Positions 1 to 9,296 are shown, counted from the first letter of the stretch. The stretch: DNA of 64,000 nt from Dissulfurispira thermophila (GCF_014701235.1 NZ_AP022873.1:1364001-1428000); one strand, 5' to 3'. Notes: a model not told the origin generated them from the sequence alone. Numbers and translations are program-made.

Positions 1-818
1 ACAGTCTTATTTGCCACATCGCGCATGACATATCGCATCTTTTTTATTATGTTAGTTACATCATTAGCTACCTTCCCAAATTCATCACCTGTTTTTGATT
101 CAACCCTGACAGTCAGGTCTCCACTGGCGACCTTTTCTGCTGAATAGCTTATGTTATGCAGTACACCTACTACATATTTGTTTATAAACCAGAATGACAC
201 TACAAAGGCTATAGAAAATACCACTGTAATAATAGCTATAACAGTGGTCATTGTTGTCTTTATCTCTTTACTTATGGTCTCTGCATCCTGAACAAACTGT
301 TTTCTCGAAGAATCTATAATCTCATTGGCAATACCCATAAATGCCCTTGACCTCTCTGCCTGAACAGTTCCAAGAATATTCATCGCCTCATTGACCCTTC
401 CTGATTTTACAAGAGGTATGAGTTCTTTAAACATGGTATCTCTAAAGGGAATCCATGTTTTTTCTATTTCTGTTATCTTATCCTTATATGCACCTTGTTT
501 AAGTTTTGATAGGTTTTCATCACTCTTTTCAGAATAAAATGAAATAACGCCTTCCTGATTTTCCCAGATATCAGGGTCTTTTGCTATTGCCATTCTCAAA
601 AACGCCGCCCTGATTCCATTAATATCTGCCTTGAGTTGTGTGATCAACTGAATATCATTGCTCATGGCATTCATGGCATCGTATCGTGCCTTGACCTTGA
701 AAAAATTAATGCCTATGAGGCCTATTATGCCTAATATCAATAGGCTCATAAAGACATATCCCATCAATACCTTTTTCTTCAGGCCGATGGAAAGCAAACG
801 GTTAATCAATTCTCTCAT
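1..818 (-). CDS. Methyl-accepting chemotaxis protein, 3' end beyond the window
   Basis: The minus-strand frame opens at the ATG at 818 and reaches the left edge without a stop, so only the first ~272 codons are visible. A GGAGGAGAT Shine-Dalgarno sits just upstream. The protein starts MRELINRLL. A first membrane helix spans about residues 14-35 (VLMGYVFMSLLILGIIGLIG). A mostly helical ~150-residue periplasmic sensor resembles the four-helix-bundle type of chemoreceptors. A second helix lies at about 187-211, followed by a HAMP domain (ASGDLTVRVESKTGDEFGKV). The cytoplasmic signalling hairpin lies beyond the edge. It follows the soluble receptor gene by 16 nt and is probably co-transcribed with it. 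Family assignment is secure; the ligand is unknown. Confidence 0.9.
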   Translation of the reverse strand, partial: MRELINRLLSIGLKKKVLMGYVFMSLLILGIIGLIGINFFKVKARYDAMNAMSNDIQLITQLKADINGIRAAFLRMAIAKDPDIWENQEGVISFYSEKSDENLSKLKQGAYKDKITEIEKTWIPFRDTMFKELIPLVKSGRVNEAMNILGTVQAERSRAFMGIANEIIDSSRKQFVQDAETISKEIKTTMTTVIAIITVVFSIAFVVSFWFINKYVVGVLHNISYSAEKVASGDLTVRVESKTGDEFGKVANDVTNIIKKMRYVMRDVANKT

Positions 819-834
819 GCAATCTCCTCCATTT

Positions 835-1710
835 TTAGAATCTAACCATCTTGTTTATTTCTACATTAACCTTTGCAACAGTAGAAAACACCTTGTGTGC
901 TTCTTCAAGAGTTGATACAACAAGAGAAACCCTCTTTGTCACATCTGTAAGCACCTGACTCTGTTCTTCAATAGCTGAAGACAGGTTGTTTACAGAATCT
1001 CCAACCCTGTCAGAAAGCACCTTTGTATTTTCAAATGTTGATCTTATAGATTTTATATCATGCTCAAATGCAGTGATAATCTCAGAAATCTTATCAACCT
1101 CACTAACTGCAGCGATAACTTTATCTTTCAAATCCTCCAATATATCTGCAATATCCTTTGTAAGCTTCTCTGTTTTCTGTGCTAACTTTCTCACCTCATC
1201 TGCAACAACAGCAAATCCCCTGCCCTTGTCACCAACCCTTGCTGCCTCTATTGCCGCATTAAGGGCAAGCAGATTTGTCTGATCTGCTATATCAGAAATA
1301 GATACAACGATATTGCCAATGTTTTCCGTTGCTGCACCTAAATTCTGGATATTATTGACAACTTCTGTAACCTTCTCCTGCTGTTTTGATATGTCCTCAA
1401 CCCTTTTGCCAAGCTCTTCATCAAGCGTATCATTTTGTTTTACCATGTCCTGAACCTGTGTATTTATAGATGACACATTTGCGGACATATCCCTTATTGT
1501 TGCATCAATTTCTTCTATTGCTGTAGCAACAGATGTAGTCTCATCTTTTATCCTACCAAAATTACTATCTATCAAACTCATGGTATTAGTAATAGTAGAG
1601 CCTAAAAGAGTGGATTTAATGAGCCCTGTGGAAATATTTTGTATTACAGGCAAAAGATTATCCTGTGCTACAACTTGCTGTTCTTTCCTTGCAAAAATCT
1701 TGAATGCCAT
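835..1710 (-). CDS. Soluble chemoreceptor-type signalling protein (no membrane segment)
   Basis: This 291-residue protein has no signal peptide or membrane helix and starts [12 protein letters not shown]. Nearly all of it is a coiled-coil receptor signalling domain. The conserved hairpin tip is clear ([19 protein letters not shown], then [20 protein letters not shown]) near the middle. There is no PAS, GAF or other sensor domain, so input must come from a partner protein. The gene lies downstream of the ODP-like diiron protein, an arrangement that recalls the ODP/receptor pair of Treponema denticola. The likely role is a cytoplasmic receptor feeding CheA; the partner is inferred. No CheR-tethering pentapeptide is seen at the C terminus (KMVRF). 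Confidence 0.88.
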   Translation of the reverse strand: MAFKIFARKEQQVVAQDNLLPVIQNISTGLIKSTLLGSTITNTMSLIDSNFGRIKDETTSVATAIEEIDATIRDMSANVSSINTQVQDMVKQNDTLDEELGKRVEDISKQQEKVTEVVNNIQNLGAATENIGNIVVSISDIADQTNLLALNAAIEAARVGDKGRGFAVVADEVRKLAQKTEKLTKDIADILEDLKDKVIAAVSEVDKISEIITAFEHDIKSIRSTFENTKVLSDRVGDSVNNLSSAIEEQSQVLTDVTKRVSLVVSTLEEAHKVFSTVAKVNVEINKMVRF

Positions 1711-1865
1711 TATTCCTCCTCACTCAAAGTTCATCGCTAATAGCTAATCATTCATTGTTGATTATTCATCGTTACTATAAACAATGACCGATGAACTGAA
1801 TTAAATCTTATCGCATTCATAAGGCTTTGAGGCATACCTGCCATCATAGCCTTGCATAATTCGGG
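1711..1865. repeat. Spacer with dispersed-repeat-like words
   Basis: There is no gene between the soluble receptor and the ODP-like gene. Around 1728-1790 the spacer contains reiterated words such as TCATCGCTAATAGCTAATC and GTTGATTATTCATCG. These resemble the AGCTCATAGCTATTAGC-type words found in the spacers at 11455, 12330, 23308 and 23694. They look like degenerate copies of a short dispersed repeat family. No convincing promoter was identified. Confidence 0.4.
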
Positions 1866-2657
1866 TTAATATATCTCATTTATAATGTCAGAACCGCACC
1901 TGAGTCCTGAAAACCAATCCCAGAACCTCTTTACATGCTCTTTTTTAAATATTGCTCCGTGCTGTGGGGCAATCATTTCTATATCATACTTTAATACCTT
2001 ATCCATATATTTCCTGCACACTGAATTAGATGCCATGTATCTTTTGTGAAAGCCTTCCATAAGTCTTATATGAGAATCAAAATCTTTAACAAATGGATAT
2101 CTACCGCCTTTTGGAAATATGGCTGCACCAAGGTCTCCAGTAAAGAGTATCTTGGATTTTGGATCATACACATGAAAGTTAGCGACAGAATGAAGAAAAT
2201 GTGCAGGGATCAACTCAAGAGAATCTCCTGATGAAAGTTGAATCCTTCCACCATTGTCTTCTATAGGAACTATCCTGCTCATATCAAACATACCATAATG
2301 GGGAAGAAACCTCACCCACCATTTTGAAAGATGTATCTTTGCAGGAGTTACACTGAGCCAGAGGGCTATTCCTGAAGATACATCAGGGTCTTGATGGGAA
2401 AAGAATATATGCTGAATCCTGCCTAAATCAATATATCTCGATGTATTTGCAACAACACGAGGGAAAACATGAATTCCACCTGGATCAAGCAGGATGCCTG
2501 TTCCCTTATTTTCTATCAGATATTGGTTTACTTGAACAAGACCCTCCTCTTCATGCTCTTCCCAGCCAAGCCATATAAACCTGTGTGTTCCGTCATCATA
2601 AAGCACTTCACCTTTTACAATATCTACATCATCTGCAGCACTTACTCCCTTTGCCAT
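1866..2657 (-). CDS. ODP-like diiron metallo-beta-lactamase-fold protein (putative oxygen sensor for chemotaxis)
   Basis: The protein has 263 residues when started at the ATG at 2657, which has a perfect AAGGAGGT five bases upstream; the longer reading from 2684 lacks this. It has the metallo-beta-lactamase fold of flavodiiron proteins. The metal ligands appear as SHQDPDVSSG (H and both D), LHSVANFHVYD (H), LFTGDLG (D) and APQHGAIF (H). There is no C-terminal flavodoxin domain, so it is not a complete flavodiiron reductase. In Treponema denticola the ODP protein, with this fold and an HQDPD-like motif, binds diiron, reacts with O2 and modulates CheA. Its place between cheB and a soluble receptor gene supports the same role here. 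That role is inferred; a generic MBL hydrolase is the alternative. Confidence 0.8.
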   Translation of the reverse strand: MAKGVSAADDVDIVKGEVLYDDGTHRFIWLGWEEHEEEGLVQVNQYLIENKGTGILLDPGGIHVFPRVVANTSRYIDLGRIQHIFFSHQDPDVSSGIALWLSVTPAKIHLSKWWVRFLPHYGMFDMSRIVPIEDNGGRIQLSSGDSLELIPAHFLHSVANFHVYDPKSKILFTGDLGAAIFPKGGRYPFVKDFDSHIRLMEGFHKRYMASNSVCRKYMDKVLKYDIEMIAPQHGAIFKKEHVKRFWDWFSGLRCGSDIINEIY

Positions 2658-2716
2658 AAAAACCTCCTTAAGCAGGGTTTTCAAAATATGAATGACAAGT
2701 ATTCAAAAATTACCAA

Positions 2717-3769
2717 TCATACAGCATTTACAATCTCTCCTGCCATTTCCTCTATAGATAATACCTTATCTGCAATGCCAGCATCTACAACCGCCTTTGG
2801 CATACCATAGACAACACATGTCTCCTCATTTTGTGCAAATATCCTTCCGCCTGTCTTTTTTAAGGCAGTAAGCCCTTTAACCCCATCATTTCCCATTCCT
2901 GTAAGTATCACTCCCAATGCCCTGCCGGGGAAAAATTCTGCAACAGAAAACATAAGGGCATCAACAGATGGACGATAAATAAACTCCTCTTTATTCTCAG
3001 AAATAGTAATGACAGTCTCTATCCCTCTTGGCCTTTTCACTCTCATATGTCCTCTGCCTGGCGCTACATATGCAACGCCATTCTTCAAAGGCTCTCCTTC
3101 TTCTGCCTCTTTTACAGTAATCTGGCTGAGCTGATTAAGCCTTTCAGCAAATGGCCCTGTAAAGTTTGGAGGCATATGCTGTGCTATAACAATCGGTGTA
3201 GGAAAATCCTTTGGGAGCTTTGGAATTATCTCCTGAAGTGCCTTTGGTCCACCCGTAGATGTCCCTATTGCAACCAGATTTACCCGCCTCTCTCCTGTTG
3301 TCCTAACAGGCATTGATTTTGGAATCTCTATTGTCTTTGGCGTGACAGCAGGTCTTATATGCCTTTTGACTATACCTTTGCGGGCTATCTGCTTTATTTT
3401 ATCTATCAATATCTCTCTTATCTTTACAATATTTATGGAGAGGTCTGAAAGGTTTTTTGGTATAAAATCAACAGCGCCAATGTCAAGGGCATCGAGTGTA
3501 ACCTTTGCACCCTCAACAGTTAGAGAACTGACCATGATAACAGGCACTGGATTTTTTTCCATAATATGCTTTAGCGCTGTAATGCCGTCCATCCTCGGCA
3601 TCTCGACATCCATTGTCACAATATCAGGATTAAGGCTTGCAACCTTTTCAATTGCCTCAAGACCATCCCTTGCTGTGCCTACAATTTTAATTTCAGGATC
3701 AGAGGACAGCATATTTGATAATGCGTTCCTCATAAATGCTGAGTCATCAACAATTAAGACTTTTACCAT
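2717..3769 (-). CDS. cheB: Protein-glutamate methylesterase/glutamine deamidase CheB
   Basis: CheB removes methyl groups from chemoreceptors for adaptation. The 350-residue protein has an N-terminal receiver domain (VDDS, phospho-acceptor D54 in TMDVEMPRMDG). A linker leads to the methylesterase domain with catalytic Ser171 (AIGTSTGGPKAL), His198 (AQHMPPNFTG) and Asp295 (LTGMGNDGVKG). All catalytic residues are present and the length is typical. It lies between a large receptor gene and the ODP-like gene, about 9 kb from its partner cheR in the same direction. Confidence 0.97.
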   Translation of the reverse strand: MVKVLIVDDSAFMRNALSNMLSSDPEIKIVGTARDGLEAIEKVASLNPDIVTMDVEMPRMDGITALKHIMEKNPVPVIMVSSLTVEGAKVTLDALDIGAVDFIPKNLSDLSINIVKIREILIDKIKQIARKGIVKRHIRPAVTPKTIEIPKSMPVRTTGERRVNLVAIGTSTGGPKALQEIIPKLPKDFPTPIVIAQHMPPNFTGPFAERLNQLSQITVKEAEEGEPLKNGVAYVAPGRGHMRVKRPRGIETVITISENKEEFIYRPSVDALMFSVAEFFPGRALGVILTGMGNDGVKGLTALKKTGGRIFAQNEETCVVYGMPKAVVDAGIADKVLSIEEMAGEIVNAV

Positions 3770-3834
3770 AACCTCTCCAGAATCTTTTTATATATTTTAT
3801 ATATTGCCTTATGCCCATTGCCTATTGCCTAAAC

Positions 3835-6288
3835 TTATACCTTAAACCACCCTGCCATTGAATTCAATTCTGTAGCAAGTCTTGAAAGGTCCCCTGCTGC
3901 TCGTTTTATTTCTACAATAGAGTTGTTCAACTCCCTCGTTATTGCTGCAATACTCTCCATGTTGTGAGAAACCTCTTCAGAGGCAGAAGACTGCTCCTCT
4001 GTTGCCACAGCAATCCTCTGAACCATATCAGCAACATCTTCTACATAAGAGACGATCTCATCCATAGACTTCAATGTGTTATTTACATGCTCGAGCACCT
4101 TCCCAATAGACTCTCTCTCTTCTTTCATAAAGCTTACGGATTCTGTAACCTCTGTCTGCATTGCACTGACAGTATTTGCTATATCCTCTGTAGCAGCGCT
4201 TGTCCTTTCTGCCAATTGCCTGACATTGTCTGCAACAACAGCAAAGCCTCTTCCCTGCTCTCCTGCACGGGCCGCTTCAATAGCAGCATTCAGTGCAAGC
4301 AGGTTCGTCTGATCTGCTATTTCCTTAATCAAGGTTATTATTTTGTTTATTTCTTCTGATTTCTGACCAAGGGACTCTACTTTTTCAGCAGATTCCTTGA
4401 CTGTATCTGCAAATTTTTGTAATTCCTGAGAGGTAACGTACATTACATCCTTACCCTTTAATGCTACACCCTTCATCTTCTGTGCAGCCTCTGCAGTGTG
4501 AGATGCATTCTTTGCAACATCAAGAGTTGTCTGCGACATTTCTGTCATAGCTGTAGCTGATTGTTCTATTTGAGCATTCTGCTCATGCGAGCCCTTTTCA
4601 AGGGATATAGCCGTGGCTGATAGCTCTTCAGAACTGCTTGCGAGTGTTTCTGTGGATGTTTTCATTTTCCCGACTATTTCCCTTAGATTTTCTATCATTT
4701 TGCACATTGATTTATGGACCATTCCAATTTCGTCTTTTGTGTATTCTGTCCTCGCACAGGCAAGATTTCCCTGCGCTATCTGGTCAGCTCCCCATATAAG
4801 TTCGTTTAAAGGTTTTGCAACAGACCTATAGATCCATGTGCCAAAGGCAATGCCGAATATAACTGCACCCATACTTATTACCGCTATTAGTATAGTAGTA
4901 AATCTGACCATCTTATTAACCGTTCCTATAGCCTTTTCTTGTTCGCCCTGTGCTGCTGTAACAGTCTGCTTACTTTTGTCAGCTTGCTTGAGAACAATTT
5001 CTCTCAATTTCTCCGTAGCCTGCAATGCCTTTTCTCTCATGTTAATCTGGTGGCGGATCTTTGCTATGATTCCATCCCTTGCCAACAATACCCCTTTAAT
5101 CGAGGATAGGGCACCCTCTGCATTACGGAGTATTTTCAGTTCCTCTTTTGCGTCAAGTTTTGTCAGGGCCTTTTCTATGCCCTTTTGCACAGAATCTATC
5201 TTTTCATATATTTTTCTGATCTCGCTCTCTATACTGTCAACATCTTTCATAGTCATAATAGTAAAAAGTCTCGTTGATAAACCCTCTATGGATAGTCCAA
5301 GGGATACAAGTTCGGAATTAGCGGCCAAGACATTGATTGCTATATTAGACTGTGTGAAAACCTTGCCTTGTTTTTCTGTCTCTACTCCGTATCGCTCGCT
5401 TGCCGAGACTACCTCCTGCTCTATAGTTAATATTACAGATGAGAGTTTCTCTCCTATGTCTCTATTTATTGCTTCAAACCGTTTTTTCAGTTCGCCGTTT
5501 TCCTGACCAAGAAGGGATGTCTGGAGTCTTACAAGTTCTTCTGTTTTCTCTCCTATAGCCCTAACATCTGCCATAAGGTTCTTTGATTCCTTAAGATAGT
5601 CATTCTGGATTGCTTTGTTTATGGATGAGTTGATTTTGCCCTTTGCTATTATCAATGTCCTTTTATCCTGCGCCTTTTGTATCTCAAAGACAGCAAGTTG
5701 GAGGTCTTTAAGGGTTGCTTTCAGTAATTCTATATTTCTGAGTTTTAATGATATGCCTTTTGTGTCCTCAAGCGAGGTCACAAAGTTTGCAGAACGGTTG
5801 AGCTGGAGGGATCTTATCTTTTCATCAAGTTCTTTTAATCTATTTGAAGCATCTTTTAGTTTTTGCGTAATTGCTTTATTTGCAGTGCCAGCCTCTTCTT
5901 CTGCATGAAGCCTGCCCTCTGTAATTTCAAAGATCTCTTTTGCTATGTGGCTTAATTCATTGTAGGTCTCCATCTTCATCCCACCTGACAAAGACTCAAG
6001 CGCATCCTGTGTGCCTTTAACATCTGATAAGGACTTTTCTGCTTCAGCGCGATATGTCTTATATTCGTCTATACCCCTTGAGGCACTTACTTTTACAAGG
6101 TCAGCAGTAGCCCCCTGTATCGCTCTTTGAAATTCACCTGTTCTCATCTGAAATGGGGTGCTTCGCTCTGTAAGATAAAAAAGTTTGCTCTTCACAAACC
6201 CCATACCTATAATACTCGTGGCAGCAATAGCGCCAACTATAATAATCACGATGATAACATTCCATGTCAGTTTAGTCTTTATAGTCAT
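3835..6288 (-). CDS. Large transmembrane methyl-accepting chemotaxis protein
   Basis: This 817-residue receptor has a first membrane helix near residues 9-30 and an unusually long periplasmic region of ~430 residues, predicted helical and rich in K/E/L. The second membrane helix is near 462-487 ([20 protein letters not shown]). It is followed by HAMP ([18 protein letters not shown]) and the signalling hairpin with tip [19 protein letters not shown] near residue 650. The C terminus is AGWFKV, without the NWETF-type tether. The sensor is long enough for two stacked helical bundles, but I cannot name a ligand. It lies directly upstream of cheB. Confidence 0.93.
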   Translation of the reverse strand: MTIKTKLTWNVIIVIIIVGAIAATSIIGMGFVKSKLFYLTERSTPFQMRTGEFQRAIQGATADLVKVSASRGIDEYKTYRAEAEKSLSDVKGTQDALESLSGGMKMETYNELSHIAKEIFEITEGRLHAEEEAGTANKAITQKLKDASNRLKELDEKIRSLQLNRSANFVTSLEDTKGISLKLRNIELLKATLKDLQLAVFEIQKAQDKRTLIIAKGKINSSINKAIQNDYLKESKNLMADVRAIGEKTEELVRLQTSLLGQENGELKKRFEAINRDIGEKLSSVILTIEQEVVSASERYGVETEKQGKVFTQSNIAINVLAANSELVSLGLSIEGLSTRLFTIMTMKDVDSIESEIRKIYEKIDSVQKGIEKALTKLDAKEELKILRNAEGALSSIKGVLLARDGIIAKIRHQINMREKALQATEKLREIVLKQADKSKQTVTAAQGEQEKAIGTVNKMVRFTTILIAVISMGAVIFGIAFGTWIYRSVAKPLNELIWGADQIAQGNLACARTEYTKDEIGMVHKSMCKMIENLREIVGKMKTSTETLASSSEELSATAISLEKGSHEQNAQIEQSATAMTEMSQTTLDVAKNASHTAEAAQKMKGVALKGKDVMYVTSQELQKFADTVKESAEKVESLGQKSEEINKIITLIKEIADQTNLLALNAAIEAARAGEQGRGFAVVADNVRQLAERTSAATEDIANTVSAMQTEVTESVSFMKEERESIGKVLEHVNNTLKSMDEIVSYVEDVADMVQRIAVATEEQSSASEEVSHNMESIAAITRELNNSIVEIKRAAGDLSRLATELNSMAGWFKV

Positions 6289-6384
6289 AATATTTTCCCT
6301 CGTAAAATGTAGTTAAAGGTAAAGGCAAAGTCGCTTAAGCAGGATTAATTTTCCCCTCGCCTCTGCCTTTACCTTCTAACCTAT

Positions 6385-6861
6385 TCAGTCGGATAGCCTC
6401 TCTTTTTTCCAATCAGGAAGTCCTTCCCTGTACCAGTGAACCTTAAACCCTAAAGAATGGAGCATTACAGCTACAGATGGTGATCGCCAGCACTTTATAC
6501 CGTTACAATAAAGGACATATTCCTTATTCTTATCCAGTCTGTCAGCCATTGAAGGACCCTGTTTTATCAGGTCATCGCAAAAAAACCACTCAGCACCAGG
6601 AATCTTTTCTGTATCATACTGTGTCTTTATGCGGTTGTCTAAAAAGATGGCTTTTTTTGACTTCCACAATTCATATGCCTTATCGCCACTGATATTTGGT
6701 ATTCCTTCCAGCGAAGGCGGCATCTCCTTCTTTGCCTTTTCAAGCTCATGGAATTCATTCACCTTATTCATCACTGTATCAGGCCATGATGCGGCAAAGG
6801 CAATGCCTACCAAAAACATTAATACTGACAAAAACATCCCCACAATCTTTGCTGATTTCAT
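6385..6861 (-). CDS. Exported rhodanese-domain protein
   Basis: The protein has 158 residues when started at the ATG at 6861 (MKSAKIVG), preceded by GAGGGGG; the 17 extra N-terminal residues of the longer frame look untranslated. A signal peptide or anchor (MFLSVLMFLVGIAFAASW) is followed by one rhodanese domain with YCNGIKCWRSPS, where the first Cys is the expected persulfide-carrying residue and a second Cys lies in the same loop. Rhodanese domains carry sulfane sulfur, or act as binding or redox modules. The export signal puts it in the periplasm. It sits between a receptor gene and a periplasmic binding protein within the chemotaxis cluster, so a sensory role is possible but unproven. Confidence 0.82.
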   Translation of the reverse strand: MKSAKIVGMFLSVLMFLVGIAFAASWPDTVMNKVNEFHELEKAKKEMPPSLEGIPNISGDKAYELWKSKKAIFLDNRIKTQYDTEKIPGAEWFFCDDLIKQGPSMADRLDKNKEYVLYCNGIKCWRSPSVAVMLHSLGFKVHWYREGLPDWKKERLSD

Positions 6862-6957
6862 ACATTCCCCCTCAATGTAGAAAAAATAGACCGCAAAATG
6901 CGGATTTGTCATTCTTTATGTCTTACCTTGCTTTACATAATATTACATTAAATCATG

Positions 6958-7722
6958 TTATTGCCTTATATACTTCTGTCCCTCTCCTTTTATGAAGTCT
7001 ATTAATTTCTGCACATTGGCAGATGGCTTGCCTTTTGTAACAAGGATTATAGGTCTGGATACTCCAGGGGTTTCAGGAGACTTTACTGTTGCATTAACAA
7101 CTGCTACAGGCCCAATTCCTATTGCCTCTGGATTAGAAGCAACATTTTGCCTTACATCTTCTGCTGTTGTTGCCTCAAGGACATCCTTTGTCTGTGATTC
7201 ACCATCAAGTATATTCTTTACGAATAATTTGTTTGTTCCTGGAATAAGTTTACCCCATACGACTATTATTGGCATGTCTTTGCCCCCAACGTCTTTCCAG
7301 TTGGTTATCTTTCCGGTAAATATGCCCTTTAACTGTTCCTTTGAAAGCTTGGAGACAGGGTTATCTTTATGAATGAGGACAATAATCTTATCTTTACCTA
7401 TGGTAAATTGCTGTAAAGATGCTGGGTCCTTAACCTCTGCACCTTCTTTTTTCATAAGATTCATCCAGTCATCAAAGGTAAGACCTGCTGCTGCTGCATC
7501 AACAGCACCTTTTTCAAGATCCTGCAAGGCAATCTTTGGTCCTGAGGCAATAATCTGAAGTTTTATTCCTGTTGTCTTTTCAAAATGTTCTTTTATAGGC
7601 TTTAGAACATTCTCTGTGGGCGCAGCACCTGCCCCAATTTTAATTTCCTCTGCAAAGGCACCTATACTTAATGACAAAAGAAAAACCACAACAGTTGCCA
7701 AAACTAATCCATACCTTTTCAT
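6958..7722 (-). CDS. PstS-like periplasmic phosphate/anion-binding protein
   Basis: This 254-residue protein has a clear signal peptide (LVLATVVVFLLSLSIGAFA) and a type-II periplasmic binding fold of the PBP-like/PstS family. The motifs are GAGAAPTENVL near the start, ASGPKIALQDLEKG, GIFTGKITNWKDVGG (typical of PstS-like proteins) and a later SNPEAIGIGPV. RBS GGAGGAAGAT precedes the ATG. No pstC, pstA or pstB gene is nearby, so it is an orphan binding protein in a chemotaxis locus. It may deliver an anion signal to a receptor or work with a transporter elsewhere. The ligand (phosphate, molybdate, tungstate or other) cannot be read from the sequence. Confidence 0.85.
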   Translation of the reverse strand: MKRYGLVLATVVVFLLSLSIGAFAEEIKIGAGAAPTENVLKPIKEHFEKTTGIKLQIIASGPKIALQDLEKGAVDAAAAGLTFDDWMNLMKKEGAEVKDPASLQQFTIGKDKIIVLIHKDNPVSKLSKEQLKGIFTGKITNWKDVGGKDMPIIVVWGKLIPGTNKLFVKNILDGESQTKDVLEATTAEDVRQNVASNPEAIGIGPVAVVNATVKSPETPGVSRPIILVTKGKPSANVQKLIDFIKGEGQKYIRQ

Positions 7723-7764
7723 ATCTTCCTCCCAAAAATGAAATTATTCTGTCCATAAAATGGA

Positions 7765-8091
7765 CTACTGCCTGCGTCTTTTCTTAACTTGCTGAACATG
7801 CACCTCTGTATTGTCTCTATGGGCAACAAGTTCAACATGAATCATATCTACCTTCTGCTCTAATCCATCCATCCTCTGCTCTAATCTATCCATCCTCTGC
7901 TCTAATCCATCCATCCTCTGCTCTAATCTATCTACATTGACTTTCAATCCCTCTACTTCACGTTTTATATCCATCTGGTTGTCAATTACAAAACCAAGCT
8001 TGTGCTGAAAGTCCTCAGCCAAAATTCCCAAATACCTCTTTATATCTTCCTTGAATTCCTCTGCATCTTTTTTAGTAAAATACTCACTCAT
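7765..8091 (-). CDS. Small coiled-coil protein, copy 1 (function unknown)
   Basis: This 108-residue protein starts MSEYFTKKDAEEFKEDIKRY. The N-terminal ~37 residues closely match the second copy at 9311-9619 (both contain EDFQxKLGFVID). The middle is an ideal heptad coiled coil of LEQRMDG/LEQRMDR units, and the tail has VELVAHRDNTEVH and ends basic (KKRRRQ). At the DNA level the heptads are four 21-bp tandem units (7854-7937). RBS GGGGGGCG precedes the ATG. Proteins with this HRDNTExH tail are usually annotated as hypothetical. Flanking of the CheW-CheZ gene by two such genes suggests an interaction with the chemosensory array, which is inference. Confidence 0.75.
   Translation of the reverse strand: MSEYFTKKDAEEFKEDIKRYLGILAEDFQHKLGFVIDNQMDIKREVEGLKVNVDRLEQRMDGLEQRMDRLEQRMDGLEQKVDMIHVELVAHRDNTEVHVQQVKKRRRQ
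7854..7937 (-). repeat. Four 21-bp tandem coding repeats (heptads)
   Basis: Four adjacent 21-bp units occur at 7854-7874, 7875-7895, 7896-7916 and 7917-7937. Units one and three are identical, and the others differ at a few positions. Each encodes one coiled-coil heptad (LEQRMDG, LEQRMDR or similar), so gain or loss of a unit would lengthen or shorten the coil by 7 residues without a frameshift. Confidence 0.85.
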
Positions 8092-8108
8092 AAATTCGCC
8101 CCCCTTTT

Positions 8109-9296
8109 TCAGAAACCAAATTCTTTCAAAAGGTCATCCACATCTTCCTGTGATACCTTTTCAGGCACAACAGTCTCTATCTTCTTACCTTCCTCTATCT
8201 TTACACCAAAGGTAGCTATCAGCTTAACAAGCTCCTCTTCGATGTCGCCCACAAGTTTGATCACCTTCTTTATTGTCTGGCCTGTAATATCCTGAAAAGA
8301 CTGGGCAGTTAGTATCTCTGTAAGATCATCCTCGAGCTTATTTTTAAAATCCTTCAAATATGCGACTGATTCCTCTGGCTCTTTAAGATTTCTTATATGT
8401 GAGGCAAGGTCATCCATTGAAAGTATATATTTTTCGATTATGCCCATTGTCTTATTTGCAGCCTCTTCTGTCTTGTCTATAACAAACTGGAGCTTATCTA
8501 TTGCGCTCGGCATTTCTGTTACTGCCATATCTTTAAGTCTTGGATCTATTGCCTCTTTAAAACTCCTTATAGAATCATGCAGCTTTCTTGTAACCTTTCC
8601 AACCTCCTTAAAAAGATCACCCTGTCCTTTTTTCATTATCTTCTGTATTGCCTCATCAGCCTTCTCATAATCCTGTGTTGCTATAGCATTCATAAAGCTG
8701 ACCATGTCATCGAGGAGGGCATATCTTGGATCATTTGAATTTATTCCCCTTTTTTCTAAGAAGTCTTTTGCATCCATAACTTCTTTGACAACCATCTCTC
8801 CACCCATCCCCTCTATTTTTTTAATAACCTCGACCTTATCGCCTGCCTCTTTTACCTCAAACACCTCTTCTTCAAAGATACTCATATCCTCAACAGGTAT
8901 GAGTTTCTTTGTATCTAAAATAGTAATAAGCCTGTCATCTACCTTTGCAACACCAGAAACCTGCTCTATATGCGATTTCATTATGTTCTCTGTAGGTTCT
9001 ATTTCTGACTCTTCGATATTAACAACCCCTGTTATACCATCAACTAAAACACCAAAGGTAATCCTTCCACTTGTGACAACTATTACCTTTTCTCCTATGG
9101 AATCGCTGCCGTTCAATCCCACCAATTTCTTCAGGTTGACTACTGGTATTACACGCCCCCGCAAATTTGTAATTCCTTCTATATAGTAAGGTGCCTGCGG
9201 CATTTTCGTAAGCTGTGGCATATTAATAATCTCTTGCACCTTTAATATAGGGATTGTGTATTCGTTGTTATTCATTATAAAACCTATATATTGCAT
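8109..9296 (-). CDS. CheW-CheZ fusion: coupling adaptor joined to CheY-P phosphatase
   Basis: The protein has 395 residues. Residues ~1-155 form a CheW domain (YTIPILKVQEIINMPQ, ITNLRGRVIPVVNL, FGVLVDGITGVVNI, LITILDTKKLIPVEDM). After a ~50-residue linker, the rest matches CheZ. It has FKEVGKVTRKLHDSIRSF, the active-site helix AQSFQDITGQTIKKV (D336 and Q340 correspond to E. coli CheZ D143 and Q147), and a C-terminal CheY-binding tail SQEDVDDLLKEFGF (residues 382-395), nearly the E. coli SQDQVDDLLDSLGF. The phosphatase would thus be built into the receptor-kinase array. It is the only CheW-like or CheZ-like gene visible apart from the CheA P5 domain. No frameshift or internal stop is needed to read the fusion. 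Confidence 0.93.
   Translation of the reverse strand: MQYIGFIMNNNEYTIPILKVQEIINMPQLTKMPQAPYYIEGITNLRGRVIPVVNLKKLVGLNGSDSIGEKVIVVTSGRITFGVLVDGITGVVNIEESEIEPTENIMKSHIEQVSGVAKVDDRLITILDTKKLIPVEDMSIFEEEVFEVKEAGDKVEVIKKIEGMGGEMVVKEVMDAKDFLEKRGINSNDPRYALLDDMVSFMNAIATQDYEKADEAIQKIMKKGQGDLFKEVGKVTRKLHDSIRSFKEAIDPRLKDMAVTEMPSAIDKLQFVIDKTEEAANKTMGIIEKYILSMDDLASHIRNLKEPEESVAYLKDFKNKLEDDLTEILTAQSFQDITGQTIKKVIKLVGDIEEELVKLIATFGVKIEEGKKIETVVPEKVSQEDVDDLLKEFGF

Noticed and set aside
1800-1830. Possible sigma-28 promoter (TGCGATAA on the minus strand) before the soluble receptor gene
   Set aside because: The -10-like TGCGATAA has no TAAA box 15 bases upstream; spacing and -35 do not match.
4838-5506. Long plus-strand frames opposite the receptor genes
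   Set aside because: They mirror the minus-strand coding periodicity of real chemoreceptor genes; no RBS and no known domain.
7854-7937. Regular 21-bp repeats resembling a CRISPR or satellite
   Set aside because: The units are directly adjacent, have no spacers, and encode coiled-coil heptads in frame, so they are coding tandem repeats.
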